Shown: piece after piece, positions 42,385 to 50,340 of the stretch | Layout of the letters: every line of letters starts with the position of its first letter | Numbering within the stretch: position 1 is the stretch's first letter | Source: Cryobacterium adonitolivorans | GTDB taxonomy: Bacteria; Actinomycetota; Actinomycetes; Actinomycetales; Microbacteriaceae | NCBI RefSeq assembly: GCF_004402695.1 | Contig: NZ_SOFL01000009.1 | Span: 1-64,000 of the forward strand | Reading direction: 5' to 3' | Length of the DNA stretch: 64,000 bases | Notes under the pieces: model-generated | What the model was told of the DNA's origin: nothing | What the model saw: only the letters and a program-made list of their open reading frames with translations | The model's database searches: none | Translations under genes and position numbers: made by a program

Positions 42385-43286
42385 GCTCCCAGTCTTGTCT
42401 CCAGCTCGGCGTCGATGAAATCCACGCCGGGCAGAGCGGCGAGCCTCTCGTGCATCACGGCCAGCGACTCCGGGTTCTGGTCGATGAGCAGGAACCTGCG
42501 CCCCAGGGCGGCCGCGACGGCACCCGTCGTGCCGCTGCCGGCGAAGAAATCCAGCACCCAATCGCCCTCACGGCTGGACGCCTGGATAATGCGCCGCAGG
42601 ATCCCGACGGGCTTCTGGGTGGGGTACCCGGTCTTCTCCTTGCCCGTCGGTGAGACGATGGTGTGCCACCAGACATCCGTAGGCAGCTTGCCCTTTGCCA
42701 CCTTTTCCGGCGTGACCAGACCCGGCGCCATGTAGGGCTCGCGGTCCACGGTGCTGGAGTCGAAGTAGTAGCCCTTGGGGTTCTTCACGTAGACCAGGAT
42801 CGTGTCGTGCTTGGTGGGCCAGCGGTTCTTCGATTTGGCGCCGTAGTCGTAGGCCCAGATCAGTTCGTTGAGGAAGCAGTCCCGGCCGAAGAGCGCGTCG
42901 AGGAGCACCTTGGCGTAGTGCGCCTCGCGGTAGTCGAGGTGCAGGTAGAGGGTGCCATCGTCGGCGAGCAGCCGCCAGGCCTCGATCAGCCGCGGCTCCA
43001 GGAATGCCCAGTAGTCCTCGAACTGGTCGTCGTAGCCGAGCAGGTCGCCCTTGATGCGCTCGTAGCGCTGGCCCTTGAACCCGGTGATGGTGCCGGTGGC
43101 GTGCGCGCCGCTGGCCAGGGTGCTTCGCACCGAGGTGGTCGACTGCCGCTTCTGGCTGCGGCCGGTGTTGAACGGCGGGTCGAGGTAGATCAGGGTGAAC
43201 GCGCCATCGGGCAGCGTGGGCAGCACAACCAGGTTGTCTGCCTCGATGACCCTGCTGGGAGAGGACTGAGTCCACACGTTTGGCAT
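42381..43286 (-). CDS. Orphan site-specific DNA methyltransferase (beta-class, N6A/N4C)
   Basis: A 301-residue DNA amino-methyltransferase. Motif IV comes first (TLIYLDPPFNTGRSQ, about residue 33), the target-recognition region lies in the middle, and the AdoMet motif I comes last (VLDFFAGSGTTGAVAAALG, about residue 245), the order of the beta class. DPPF suggests adenine-N6 methylation. TGYPTQKPVGILRRIIQASS is motif X. There is no restriction enzyme or specificity subunit next to it, so it is probably a solitary methylase with a housekeeping or regulatory role. It is coupled to the LLM gene. Confidence 0.92.
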   Translation of the reverse strand: MPNVWTQSSPSRVIEADNLVVLPTLPDGAFTLIYLDPPFNTGRSQKRQSTTSVRSTLASGAHATGTITGFKGQRYERIKGDLLGYDDQFEDYWAFLEPRLIEAWRLLADDGTLYLHLDYREAHYAKVLLDALFGRDCFLNELIWAYDYGAKSKNRWPTKHDTILVYVKNPKGYYFDSSTVDREPYMAPGLVTPEKVAKGKLPTDVWWHTIVSPTGKEKTGYPTQKPVGILRRIIQASSREGDWVLDFFAGSGTTGAVAAALGRRFLLIDQNPESLAVMHERLAALPGVDFIDAELETRLGA

Positions 43287-43320
43287 TCCCTCATTCTGTC
43301 AGTCGGCTTACGCTGTTCCG

Positions 43321-43641
43321 ATGACAAGTGAAGAGATGACGGGTGCCGACACCATCGCCCACGTCAAGCACGAACCGGACCTCTCGCGCTACACGCTGTG
43401 GCAGGACGGCGAGCCGGTGGGCCTGGCCGACTACAGGCTGGTGGGCCAGGAACTGAAATTCACCCACACCGAGATCGACCCGGCCAAGCGCGCCCACGGG
43501 CTGGCGAGCATCCTCATCGAACAGGCTCTCGATGACGTGCGTACCCGCACCGATCTCACCGTGGTGGCGGCCTGCCCGTTCGTCGCGGATTGGATCGACC
43601 AACACGCCGAGTACCAGGACCTGCTCATTCGCGGCACCTGA
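43321..43641 (+). CDS. GNAT (NATD1/YidJ-type) N-acetyltransferase-like protein
   Basis: 106 residues of the minimal GNAT_acetyltr_3 (NATD1) fold. ELKFTHTEIDPAKRAHGLAS ILIEQALDDVR holds the acetyl-CoA binding helix, and VVAACPFVADWIDQH is the conserved ending. The acceptor is unknown. ATG 43321 is 35 nt from the divergent methyltransferase gene. Confidence 0.88.
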   Translation: MTSEEMTGADTIAHVKHEPDLSRYTLWQDGEPVGLADYRLVGQELKFTHTEIDPAKRAHGLASILIEQALDDVRTRTDLTVVAACPFVADWIDQHAEYQDLLIRGT

Positions 43642-43668
43642 CGCTGTGCTCGCCAGGGGTTGTGCTGG

Positions 43669-44718
43669 TCAGGGCACGCGGCCGATCCACGCGTCGGTGC
43701 TGAACTTGGTCTCGACCAGGTCGGCGGCCTTGGCGTATTCCTCGTCGGTGATGTCGCCGGGCTTGGCCCCGTAGAGGCTGGTGAAGGTCTGCTTCATGCG
43801 GTCGATGATCTCGGCGCGGCTGAGGCCGGTCTGGCTGCGGAGCGGATCCACCCGTTTGGCGGCGCTGGTGATGCCCTTGTCGCTGAGCTTCTCCCGGCCG
43901 ATGCGCAACACCTGCACCATTTTTTCGCCGTCCATGTCGTAGCTCATGGTGACGTGGTGCAGCACGGCGCCGCTGCCGAGGCGCTTCTGGGCGGCCCCGC
44001 CGATCTTGCCGGTGGGGCTCGTGATGTCGTTGAGCGGCTGGTAGTGCGCGTCAATGCCGAGCGACTTGAGCGCCGTGATGACCCACTCGTCGAGGAAGGC
44101 GTAGGAGTCGGCGAAGGTCATGCCGTGCACGAGCTCGGTGGGCGCGTAGATCGAGTAGGTGATCACCGAGCCGGCCTCCATGAACATGGCGCCGCCGCCG
44201 GACACCCGCCGCACCACGGTGAAGCCGTGCTTTTCGGCGTTGACCGGGTCAACCTCGTTCTTCAGTGACTGAAAGCTGCCGATCACGACGGCCGGTTCAT
44301 TCCACTCCCAGATGCGCAGGGTGGGGCTGCGACGGCCCTCACCGACCTCGACCGCGAGGACCTCGTCGAGCGCCATCTGCATGACCGGGGGCACGGCCTT
44401 GGTGTGGATGATCTGCCACTCGTAGTCCCGCCAGCCGCTGGCGTGGGCGAGTGAACGACGGATGGCGACGGCAACCGACTCCGGGGAGAACCCGAGCAGG
44501 GTGGCCTGGGGCGGCAACGCGGCCCGCACCGCGGCCGCGATGGTGGCGGCGTCGCTGTCGGCGGCGAGGCCGTTCACCGCGGCATTGATGTCCTCGAGGG
44601 CGTCGTCCGGCTCGAGAAAGAAATCACCGGCCAGGCGGAAATCGGTGATGAGATTCTCGACGACATCCAGATCGACCACAACGAGTTTGCCGCCTGGAAC
44701 CTTGTATTCACCATGCAT
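43669..44718 (-). CDS. Lipoate--protein ligase family protein with accessory domain at the N-terminus
   Basis: A 349-residue protein. Residues 1-95 resemble the small C-terminal accessory domain of LplA (GEYKVPGGKLVVVDLDVV, LAGDFFLEPDDAL), but here placed in front. Residues 100-340 are the biotin/lipoyl ligase catalytic domain: FTVVRRVSGGGAMFMEAGSV with the RRxSGGG lipoyl-adenylate loop, and GKIGGAAQKRLGSGAVLHHV with the catalytic Lys. It would attach lipoate to dehydrogenase E2 or GcvH. The stop of the hydrolase gene is 9 nt upstream, so the two share a message. Confidence 0.87.
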   Translation of the reverse strand: MHGEYKVPGGKLVVVDLDVVENLITDFRLAGDFFLEPDDALEDINAAVNGLAADSDAATIAAAVRAALPPQATLLGFSPESVAVAIRRSLAHASGWRDYEWQIIHTKAVPPVMQMALDEVLAVEVGEGRRSPTLRIWEWNEPAVVIGSFQSLKNEVDPVNAEKHGFTVVRRVSGGGAMFMEAGSVITYSIYAPTELVHGMTFADSYAFLDEWVITALKSLGIDAHYQPLNDITSPTGKIGGAAQKRLGSGAVLHHVTMSYDMDGEKMVQVLRIGREKLSDKGITSAAKRVDPLRSQTGLSRAEIIDRMKQTFTSLYGAKPGDITDEEYAKAADLVETKFSTDAWIGRVP

Positions 44719-44727
44719 GTGCCCAGC

Positions 44728-45636
44728 CTAATCGTCGGCCGGAGCCTCCCGGACGGTGGCCGGAAGATGCGCGTCGAGCCAAGCCACCAGGTCGGCGAGC
44801 ACCTCGTCGCGGTTGATCTCGTTGAAGACCTCGTGCCGGGCGCCGGGGTACACGATCAGGCGCACCTCCTGCAGGCCGGACCGGCGCCTCAAGGCGGCCA
44901 CGAGTTTGCGTGCGCTGCGCTCCCCGCCCACGGGGTCGTCGCCGCCCACCTGGATGAGCACGGGCAGGGCCGCGGGGAGCCGCCGGGCGGGGCGGCCGAG
45001 GATGCGGGCGGCGTCGCGCAGGCCGAACAGCTTGGCCAGCGGCACGCTCGTGGTGAGCGGATCGGCCACGAATGCCGCCGCGACCGCCGGGTCCCGGCTG
45101 AGCCACTCGGCACCGGTAGTGCCGAGGTTCTGGTGCCTGGCGTTGAGATCGCCGCTGTTGAGATAACCGGGCCAGCGGTAGGCGGTGCCGGTGAGGACGA
45201 CCCCCTGGTAGTCCTCCGGATACCGGTTGAGGATCATCTGTGCCATGAACGACCCCCAGCTGTGCCCGAGCAGCACCAGCGGCACCGGGGGGCGCCCGGG
45301 CTGCACGCCCTGGACCGCCGTCTGCTCGAGGGCCGCCTGGCGGATCACGCCGGTGAAGGCGTGCACGGCGGCGACCGCCGCGCGCAGTCCGCCAACGCCG
45401 AGCCGGCCGAGCTGGGCGGCGTCGCCACCGTGCTGAAGCATCCCGGTCTGGCCGTGCCCGCGGTGGTCGTCTGCATAAACCGAGTAGCCGGCCGAGTTGA
45501 GCGCGCGGGCCACCTCCCGGTAGCGCAGGGCGTGCTCGCCGACCCCGTGCACGAGCTGCACGATGGCACGCGGGTTGTCGACCGGCCAGGCGTAGTAGAC
45601 GATCGGGACGCCGTATTCGTCGATGAAGGTGGGCAC
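44728..45636 (-). CDS. Alpha/beta hydrolase (monoacylglycerol-lipase-like)
   Basis: A 302-residue serine hydrolase. AIVQLVHGVGEHALRYREVA is the oxyanion region, YADDHRGHGQTG follows, VLLGHSWGSFMAQMIL is the nucleophile elbow (GHSWG), and YPGARHEVFNE holds the His. This pattern is that of the Hydrolase_4/monoglyceride lipase group. GTG 45636 is chosen because the upstream frame passes through the R2 repeat and encodes no conserved sequence. Confidence 0.87.
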   Translation of the reverse strand: MPTFIDEYGVPIVYYAWPVDNPRAIVQLVHGVGEHALRYREVARALNSAGYSVYADDHRGHGQTGMLQHGGDAAQLGRLGVGGLRAAVAAVHAFTGVIRQAALEQTAVQGVQPGRPPVPLVLLGHSWGSFMAQMILNRYPEDYQGVVLTGTAYRWPGYLNSGDLNARHQNLGTTGAEWLSRDPAVAAAFVADPLTTSVPLAKLFGLRDAARILGRPARRLPAALPVLIQVGGDDPVGGERSARKLVAALRRRSGLQEVRLIVYPGARHEVFNEINRDEVLADLVAWLDAHLPATVREAPADD

Positions 45637-45652
45637 GCGCTCATTCTGCCGT

Positions 45653-45718
45653 AACTGTTGCCCCTGCGGACATTTGTGCCCGGTGCGCCGGACGCAAATG
45701 TCCGGCTGGGCAACAGTT
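45653..45718. repeat. Nested inverted repeat element, copy R2
   Basis: The outer arms AACTGTTGCCC (45653-45663) and GGGCAACAGTT (45708-45718) and the inner arms CGGACATTTG (45667-45676) and CAAATGTCCG (45695-45704) are all perfect. It is the best preserved of three related copies in the window and lies in the gap between the hydrolase and MarR genes. Confidence 0.88.
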
Positions 45719-45754
45719 GCGGCGATCTTCAGCGGATCTGGTCGAGCGGGAATC

Positions 45755-45780
45755 ATTAGCATGGCTAATTTGTTAGGCTA
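45755..45780. promoter_or_regulatory. Probable MarR operator
   Basis: The palindrome TTAGCATGGCTAA (45755-45767) is followed 4 nt later by TTAGGCTAA (45772-45780), directly before the MarR start at 45788. The AT-rich paired TTAG/CTAA half sites and position suggest autoregulation of the marR-MFS unit. Confidence 0.75.
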
Positions 45781-45787
45781 AGTAATC

Positions 45788-46294
45788 ATGTCAGAGAGTC
45801 CCCTTGCGCCCAGCCCTCTCGCGCCTAGCCCCCCAGCACCAGCCCCCGCGGCGGCACGCGCGCACACCAAGCGTCGCTCCGTCGCCGAGTTGAGCCACGA
45901 CTTCAGGCTCGCCAACGGTCGGCTTGCCCGCCGGGTGCGCCAGGAGCTGGCCGACAACGAACTCACCGGCGGCCAATTCTCGGCCCTGGGCGCGGTCTTC
46001 AGGCTCGGGCCGATGACCCTGAGCGCGCTCAGCGAGGAGGAACGGGTCACGCCGCCCTCGATGAACCGCACCGTCAACGCCCTCGTCGAGGCTGGCCTCG
46101 TCAACCGGGCCGGCTCCGCGGAGGACGGCCGCAAGGTGGTGCTCACGGTCACCGACACCGGGATGAGCCTCGTGCGCGAAACCCGCAGACGCCGCGACGA
46201 CTGGATCGCCAAACGCATCCTGCGACTCACCTCAGAACAACGCCAGGTCCTAGCGTCCGCCACCGAAATCATGAAGGAGCTCGCCAACAGTTGA
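45788..46294 (+). CDS. MarR family regulator of an adjacent MFS exporter
   Basis: A 168-residue MarR protein with a Pro/Ala-rich N-terminal stretch (about 25 residues). The DNA-binding part is LGPMTLSALSEEERVTPPSM NRTVNALVEAGLV, with wing SAEDGRKVVLTVTDTG. It lies directly upstream of, and overlapping with, an MFS gene, so its inducer is probably a substrate of that exporter. Paired TTAG/CTAA sites lie immediately before its start. Confidence 0.9.
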   Translation: MSESPLAPSPLAPSPPAPAPAAARAHTKRRSVAELSHDFRLANGRLARRVRQELADNELTGGQFSALGAVFRLGPMTLSALSEEERVTPPSMNRTVNALVEAGLVNRAGSAEDGRKVVLTVTDTGMSLVRETRRRRDDWIAKRILRLTSEQRQVLASATEIMKELANS

Positions 46295-47682
46295 GTGCAA
46301 TGTTCCGCTCCTTGAGCGTGGTCAATTACCGGATCTGGTTCGCCGGCGCCCTGGTGTCCAATGTGGGCACCTGGATGCAGCGCACGGCCCAGGACTGGAT
46401 TGTGCTGACCCAGCTCACCGACTACAACGCCACAGCGGTGGGCATCGTGATGGCCCTGCAATTCGGGCCGCAACTGGTGCTGATGCCGTGGTCAGGCCTC
46501 ATTGCCGACAGGTTCGACCGGCGCAAGCTGCTGATGCTCACCCAGACCCTGATGGGCCTGCTCGCCCTGGGCCTCGGCCTGATCACCGTTACCGGCGTCG
46601 TCGAGCTCTGGCACGTCTACCTCTTCGCTCTCGGCCTGGGCATCGTCGCCGCCATCGACGCCCCCGCCCGGCAGACCTTCGTCTCCGAGCTCGTGCCCGA
46701 CGACAATCTCTCGAACGCCGTGGCGCTGAACTCGGCCTCGTTCAACGGCGCCCGGCTGATCGGCCCCGCCGCGGCCGGCCTTCTCACCGTCGCCGTCGGC
46801 GCCGGCTGGGTGTTCATGATCAACGCCGTCACCTTCGCCTTCACGGTCGCCGCCATGACGCGGCTGCGCACCCAGCAGCTCCGCAAGCAGCCCCGCGCAC
46901 CCCGTGAACGTGGCCAACTCATGGCCGGCTTCCGCTACGTCTGGCATCGGCCCGACATCGTCGCGGTTCTGATCACGGTGTTCCTGGTGGGCACCTTCGG
47001 CTTCAACTTCGCCATCTTCACCTCGACCATGGCCACCGTGGAGTTCGGCATGGGTGCCAGCGAGTTCGGGATGCTCAGCTCGATCATGGCCGTGGGCAGC
47101 GTGGCCGGCGCCCTGCTTTCTGCCCGGCGCAGCCGGCCCCGGATGCGCCTGGTGGTGGGAGGCGCCTTCTTCTTCGGCCTCACCTGCACCATCGCCGCCG
47201 TGATGCCCACCTACCTCACCTTCGCGATCTCGCTCGCGTTCGTCGGGCTCACCTCGCTGACCCTGATGACCACCGCGAACGCCTATGTGCAGACCACCAC
47301 CGAGCCCGCCATGCGCGGCCGGGTGATGGCGTTGTACATGGCCATCTTCGCCGGTGGCACCCCGCTCGGCGCCCCGCTGGTCGGCTGGGTCGCCGACCAG
47401 TACGGCCCGCGCTGGGCCATCGGAGTCGCCGCGGTGTCCGGGTTGATCGCGGCCGCCGCGGTGTTGTTCTGGATGATCAGGTACCAGAGACTGCGGGTCC
47501 GCATCCGTCCGCGCACGTCCCCCCGTACCGCGCGGGTGCATGTGCGGCACCGCGGCGACGGCCATCCGCTCACCTCGGCCATTCGCGTCGTCACCGCCAG
47601 GGCGGCATCCGCCGCGCGCGAGCGCGACCGCGAGACCGCAACACGCGAGATCGCGGTCACCGAGGCGACCGGACCGCGCTAG
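46291..47682 (+). CDS. MFS exporter (DHA3/enterobactin-exporter-like)
   Basis: A 463-residue MFS protein with about 12 helices. NYRIWFAGALVSNVGTWMQR TAQDW is the DHA3 N-terminal signature; GLIADRFDRRKLLMLTQTLM is motif A, and GIVAAIDAPARQTFVSELVP is family-typical. The C-terminal 70 residues are Arg-rich and cytoplasmic. TTG 46291 overlaps the marR stop (TTGA); ATG 46300 is the alternative. Drug or metabolite export under the control of the upstream MarR is likely. Confidence 0.9.
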   Translation: MSAMFRSLSVVNYRIWFAGALVSNVGTWMQRTAQDWIVLTQLTDYNATAVGIVMALQFGPQLVLMPWSGLIADRFDRRKLLMLTQTLMGLLALGLGLITVTGVVELWHVYLFALGLGIVAAIDAPARQTFVSELVPDDNLSNAVALNSASFNGARLIGPAAAGLLTVAVGAGWVFMINAVTFAFTVAAMTRLRTQQLRKQPRAPRERGQLMAGFRYVWHRPDIVAVLITVFLVGTFGFNFAIFTSTMATVEFGMGASEFGMLSSIMAVGSVAGALLSARRSRPRMRLVVGGAFFFGLTCTIAAVMPTYLTFAISLAFVGLTSLTLMTTANAYVQTTTEPAMRGRVMALYMAIFAGGTPLGAPLVGWVADQYGPRWAIGVAAVSGLIAAAAVLFWMIRYQRLRVRIRPRTSPRTARVHVRHRGDGHPLTSAIRVVTARAASAARERDRETATREIAVTEATGPR

Positions 47683-47694
47683 GCGGGTGCTCGG

Positions 47695-48066
47695 TCAACC
47701 CCCGGTCGAGGCCCGGACGATGAGTTCGGGCTGGAACACGATCTGCTCATGCTCGCCCTCCGCCCCATTGGCGGCCTCGCGCAACAACAGGTCGACCGCG
47801 GTGTGGCCGATCAGCTCACTCGGCTGACGGATGGACGAAAACGGCACGACTGCCGCCGACGCGAACGCGATGTCGTCGTAACCGATCAGGGCGATGACAC
47901 CGGGAATCTGGACGTCACCGTTCATGTTCAACGCCTGGAGTACGCCCAGCGCGAGCAGGTCGTAGATCGCGTCCGGCCGCCCGGCCGTCACTCTGGCCAT
48001 CACCGACACGCCCGCCCTACGACCCTCCAGGACCGACAGCGCGGTGGTCTCGATCACCTCGAGGCA
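47695..48066 (-). pseudogene. LacI-family regulator lacking its N-terminal half
   Basis: The C-terminal effector-domain sequence is clear: [56 protein letters not shown] and SSIRQPSELIGHTAVDLLL. No HTH, hinge or first half of the ligand domain exists upstream: the sequence changes at about 48060-48070 into rhaB sequence on the other strand. [13 protein letters not shown] also lacks about three residues present in relatives (AIFAANDLLALG), which points to further decay. The product could not bind DNA. Confidence 0.85.
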
Positions 48067-48699
48067 CGCCTCCGCCGTCGTCCGGGTGCCGATGCTCACC
48101 GACGACTGCGCCTACATCTCCAGCGGCACCTGGTCCCTCGTCGGCGTCGAATTGCCCGCGCCGGTGCTCTCCGAGGCCAGCCGGGCCGCGAACTTCACCA
48201 ACGAAGGCGGCGTCGACGGCCGGGTGCGCTACCTGCGCAACGTCATGGGGCTGTGGCTGCTCAGCGAGACGATCCGCTACCGCCGGGGGACATGCCGGCG
48301 CGCATCAGGGCCTACTGCCTGGAGCACGACATCCGACCGCCCGGCAGCCGCGCCGAACTGGTGCGCAGCATCGTGGAGAACCTCGCGGCCGCCTATGCCC
48401 GTACCTTGGCCGCGATCACCGAGCTGACCGGCCGCACCGTGCGCACGGTGCACCTGGTGGGCGGAGGCTGCCAGAACGAGCTGCTCTGCCAGCTCACCGC
48501 CGACTACACCGGTGTAACGGTCCAGGCCGGGCCGGTGGAGGCGACCGCCATCGGGAACGTTCTCGTGCAGGCCCGCGCGCAGGGATTCGCGTACTGCAGC
48601 CTGGAGGGGCTGCGGGCCCTGGTGCATCAGGCCCATCCGCCGCGCAACTACATACCGACACCATCCTCCCGGGCCGCGCGCGCTAACATTTCACCCTAG
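48060..48699 (+). pseudogene. rhaB: Rhamnulokinase fragment lacking its N-terminal half
   Basis: [48 protein letters not shown] and [17 protein letters not shown] match FGGY-family rhamnulokinases. The frame then shifts. [38 protein letters not shown] and GPVEATAIGNVLVQARAQG continue in another frame to TAG 48699. The N-terminal ATPase half (about 230 residues) is absent and so is a short internal piece at the frame change. A functional kinase is about 480 residues. It ends divergently from the lacI fragment, as intact lacI/rhaB pairs would. Confidence 0.87.
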
Positions 48700-48726
48700 G
48701 CAGAGCGACGGGAAACGGCGGCACGG

Positions 48727-49122
48727 GTGGACCTTCACGACATCGTCTCGATGCTCAGCGAGATCTTCACCATCGTCGGCCTCCTGGTGGGCGTTCCGCT
48801 CTACATCGTCGGCCTGTCGGTGCGCGGCTTCGGCGGCCGGTGGGTACAGGCGGATGGCGTCGTGGCGGGCACCAAGTCCGGCTCGGTGATCCGCTGGTTC
48901 GACAGCACCGGTGAAGTGCATGAGGCCCGCGCCGACAGCCACGAGACCGTCCACCTGCAGCCCGGGGACGATGTGACCGTGTGGTTCAAGGCCAGGTCCC
49001 CCGAACGGTGCCGCACGCACTCCCCTGACCACGACGGCAAGGCCCTGCGGCTCACCGGCCTGATCCTGACCGGCATCGGTCTCGGCTCCGCGGTCCTGGG
49101 GATCGTGCTGCTCTTCATCTGA
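48727..49122 (+). CDS. Small 2-TM membrane protein, DUF3592-like
   Basis: A 131-residue protein with one helix at each end (EIFTIVGLLVGVPLYIVGLS and LTGLILTGIGLGSAVLGIVL). Between them lies a beta-rich region (GRWVQADGVVAGTKSGSVIR, VHLQPGDDVTVWFKA). This is the layout of DUF3592 proteins, whose function is unknown. The start is GTG 48727, after a weak purine stretch. Confidence 0.7.
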   Translation: MDLHDIVSMLSEIFTIVGLLVGVPLYIVGLSVRGFGGRWVQADGVVAGTKSGSVIRWFDSTGEVHEARADSHETVHLQPGDDVTVWFKARSPERCRTHSPDHDGKALRLTGLILTGIGLGSAVLGIVLLFI

Positions 49123-49200
49123 CCGGGAGGGGTTGCGGCCGGCTCCGGACCGACGGATGCTGACCGGCAGAGATGTGAATCCCATACAGAGAGGTATGCC

Positions 49201-49794
49201 ATGGACAAGATCATCATCCTCACCGGAGACGCCGCCGAGACCCTTGAGGTGTTCTACCCCTATCAGCGGCTCCTGGAGGCCGGCTACGAAGTGCACATCG
49301 CCGCCCCTGAAAAGAAGACGCTGCAGTTCGTGGTGCACGACTTCGTGGACGGTTTCGACACCTACACCGAGAAGCTCGGCCACACCCTGGCTGCCGACGT
49401 TGCATTCAGGGACGTGAATCCGGCCGACTACCTGGCCCTGGTGGTGCCCGGCGGACGCGCGCCCGAGTACATCCGCAACGACGAAGACGCCCAGCGCATC
49501 GTGCGGTACTTCTTCGAGACCAACGCGCCCGTCGCAGCGCTTTGCCACGGGCCGATGCTGCTCGCCGCCGCCGGTGTGCTCAAGGGCGGCCGCATCTCCT
49601 CTGCCTACCCGGCGCTGAAGCTGGACGTGGAGCTGGCCGGCGGCATCTTCGAGAACGGCGCGGCCGTCGTGGACGGCAACCTGGTCTCCGGACGGGCCTG
49701 GCCGGACCACCCCGAGTGGATGCGCGAGTTCATGAAGCTCCTCGACGACGCCCGGGTGCAGAGCCGACCGGTGGAGGCCGTCACGACCGCGTAG
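49201..49794 (+). CDS. DJ-1/PfpI family protein
   Basis: A 197-residue class I glutamine amidotransferase-like protein. MDKIIILTGDAAETLEVFYP is the first strand, LALVVPGGRAPEYIRN carries the oxyanion loop, and PVAALCHGPMLLAAAGVLKG has the nucleophile Cys with the following His. The Glu of the first strand is replaced by Asp/Ala (GDAAE), so classification as protease, glyoxalase or chaperone is open. A ribosome-binding GAGAGG precedes ATG 49201. Confidence 0.88.
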   Translation: MDKIIILTGDAAETLEVFYPYQRLLEAGYEVHIAAPEKKTLQFVVHDFVDGFDTYTEKLGHTLAADVAFRDVNPADYLALVVPGGRAPEYIRNDEDAQRIVRYFFETNAPVAALCHGPMLLAAAGVLKGGRISSAYPALKLDVELAGGIFENGAAVVDGNLVSGRAWPDHPEWMREFMKLLDDARVQSRPVEAVTTA

Positions 49795-49840
49795 CCTGTA
49801 TGCAGGCACGCGACTCGCGCGTGCGGCAGAGAGGATGCCC

Positions 49841-50206
49841 GTGGACACCACACTGCTCCAGCGTTTTGTCGCCGTCGCCGAGGAACTTGACATCGCCCGC
49901 GCCGCAAAAAACCTCAACGTGTCGCGCACGACGTTGATGAAATCGGTCGCCGCCCTGGAAGCCGAGCTCGGGGTTGCCCTCTTCGAGCCCGCCGCCGACA
50001 ATCCCTACCTCACCGAGGCCGGCATCGCCCTGCTCGCCGAGGCCAAGGGCCTGATCAATCACATGCCACCGGCCGGCGGCCCCTCCCAGGGATCGGGCAA
50101 CAGCAGCGGATCCGGCGGCGGCAAGGCCAAGGCATCCAAGGGCCGCGGCCGCGCGCCCGCCGTCAAGGGCCAGGCCGCGCCCGGCAAGCGCCGCCAATCC
50201 CGCTGA
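49841..50206 (+). CDS. LysR-type HTH-only protein with Gly/Lys/Arg-rich tail
   Basis: A 121-residue protein. Residues 1-65 are a LysR HTH: VDTTLLQRFVAVAEELDIAR AAKNLNVSRTTLMKSVAALE, AELGVALFEP, LTEAGIALLAEAK. The large effector-binding domain of LysR proteins (about 220 residues) is absent. In its place is a low-complexity basic tail rich in Gly, Lys, Ser and Arg (GSGGGKAKASKGRGRAPAVK). The tail reads as designed low-complexity sequence rather than random frameshift, so it may be a small nucleoid-associated or regulatory protein. GTG 49841 has GAGAGG at a 6-nt spacing. Confidence 0.78.
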   Translation: MDTTLLQRFVAVAEELDIARAAKNLNVSRTTLMKSVAALEAELGVALFEPAADNPYLTEAGIALLAEAKGLINHMPPAGGPSQGSGNSSGSGGGKAKASKGRGRAPAVKGQAAPGKRRQSR

Positions 50207-50270
50207 GCTGAATATTCGCTGTCGACCCTGAAGCCGGGGTGGTGTTTGGCGTGCCCGCTGGTTAGCGCTA

Positions 50271-50285
50271 TGTGGTCAGACCACA
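50271..50285. promoter_or_regulatory. FadR/LldR-type operator
   Basis: TGTGGTCAGACCACA is a perfect 15-bp palindrome containing T-GGT-CAG-ACC-A. This fits the TNGTNNNACNA consensus of FadR-subfamily GntR regulators, including lactate regulators. It lies 56 nt before the FadR-type gene, so it probably serves that gene and lldD. Confidence 0.85.
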
Positions 50286-50340
50286 GCACGCAAATCTAGA
50301 GCACGCCAGACCCACAAGCCCGCCAATGGAGGAGGACACC

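Noticed and set aside
45637..45762. N-terminal extension of the alpha/beta hydrolase
   Set aside because: The extension is encoded by the R2 inverted repeat and has no conserved sequence; the GTG at 45636 gives the normal protein.
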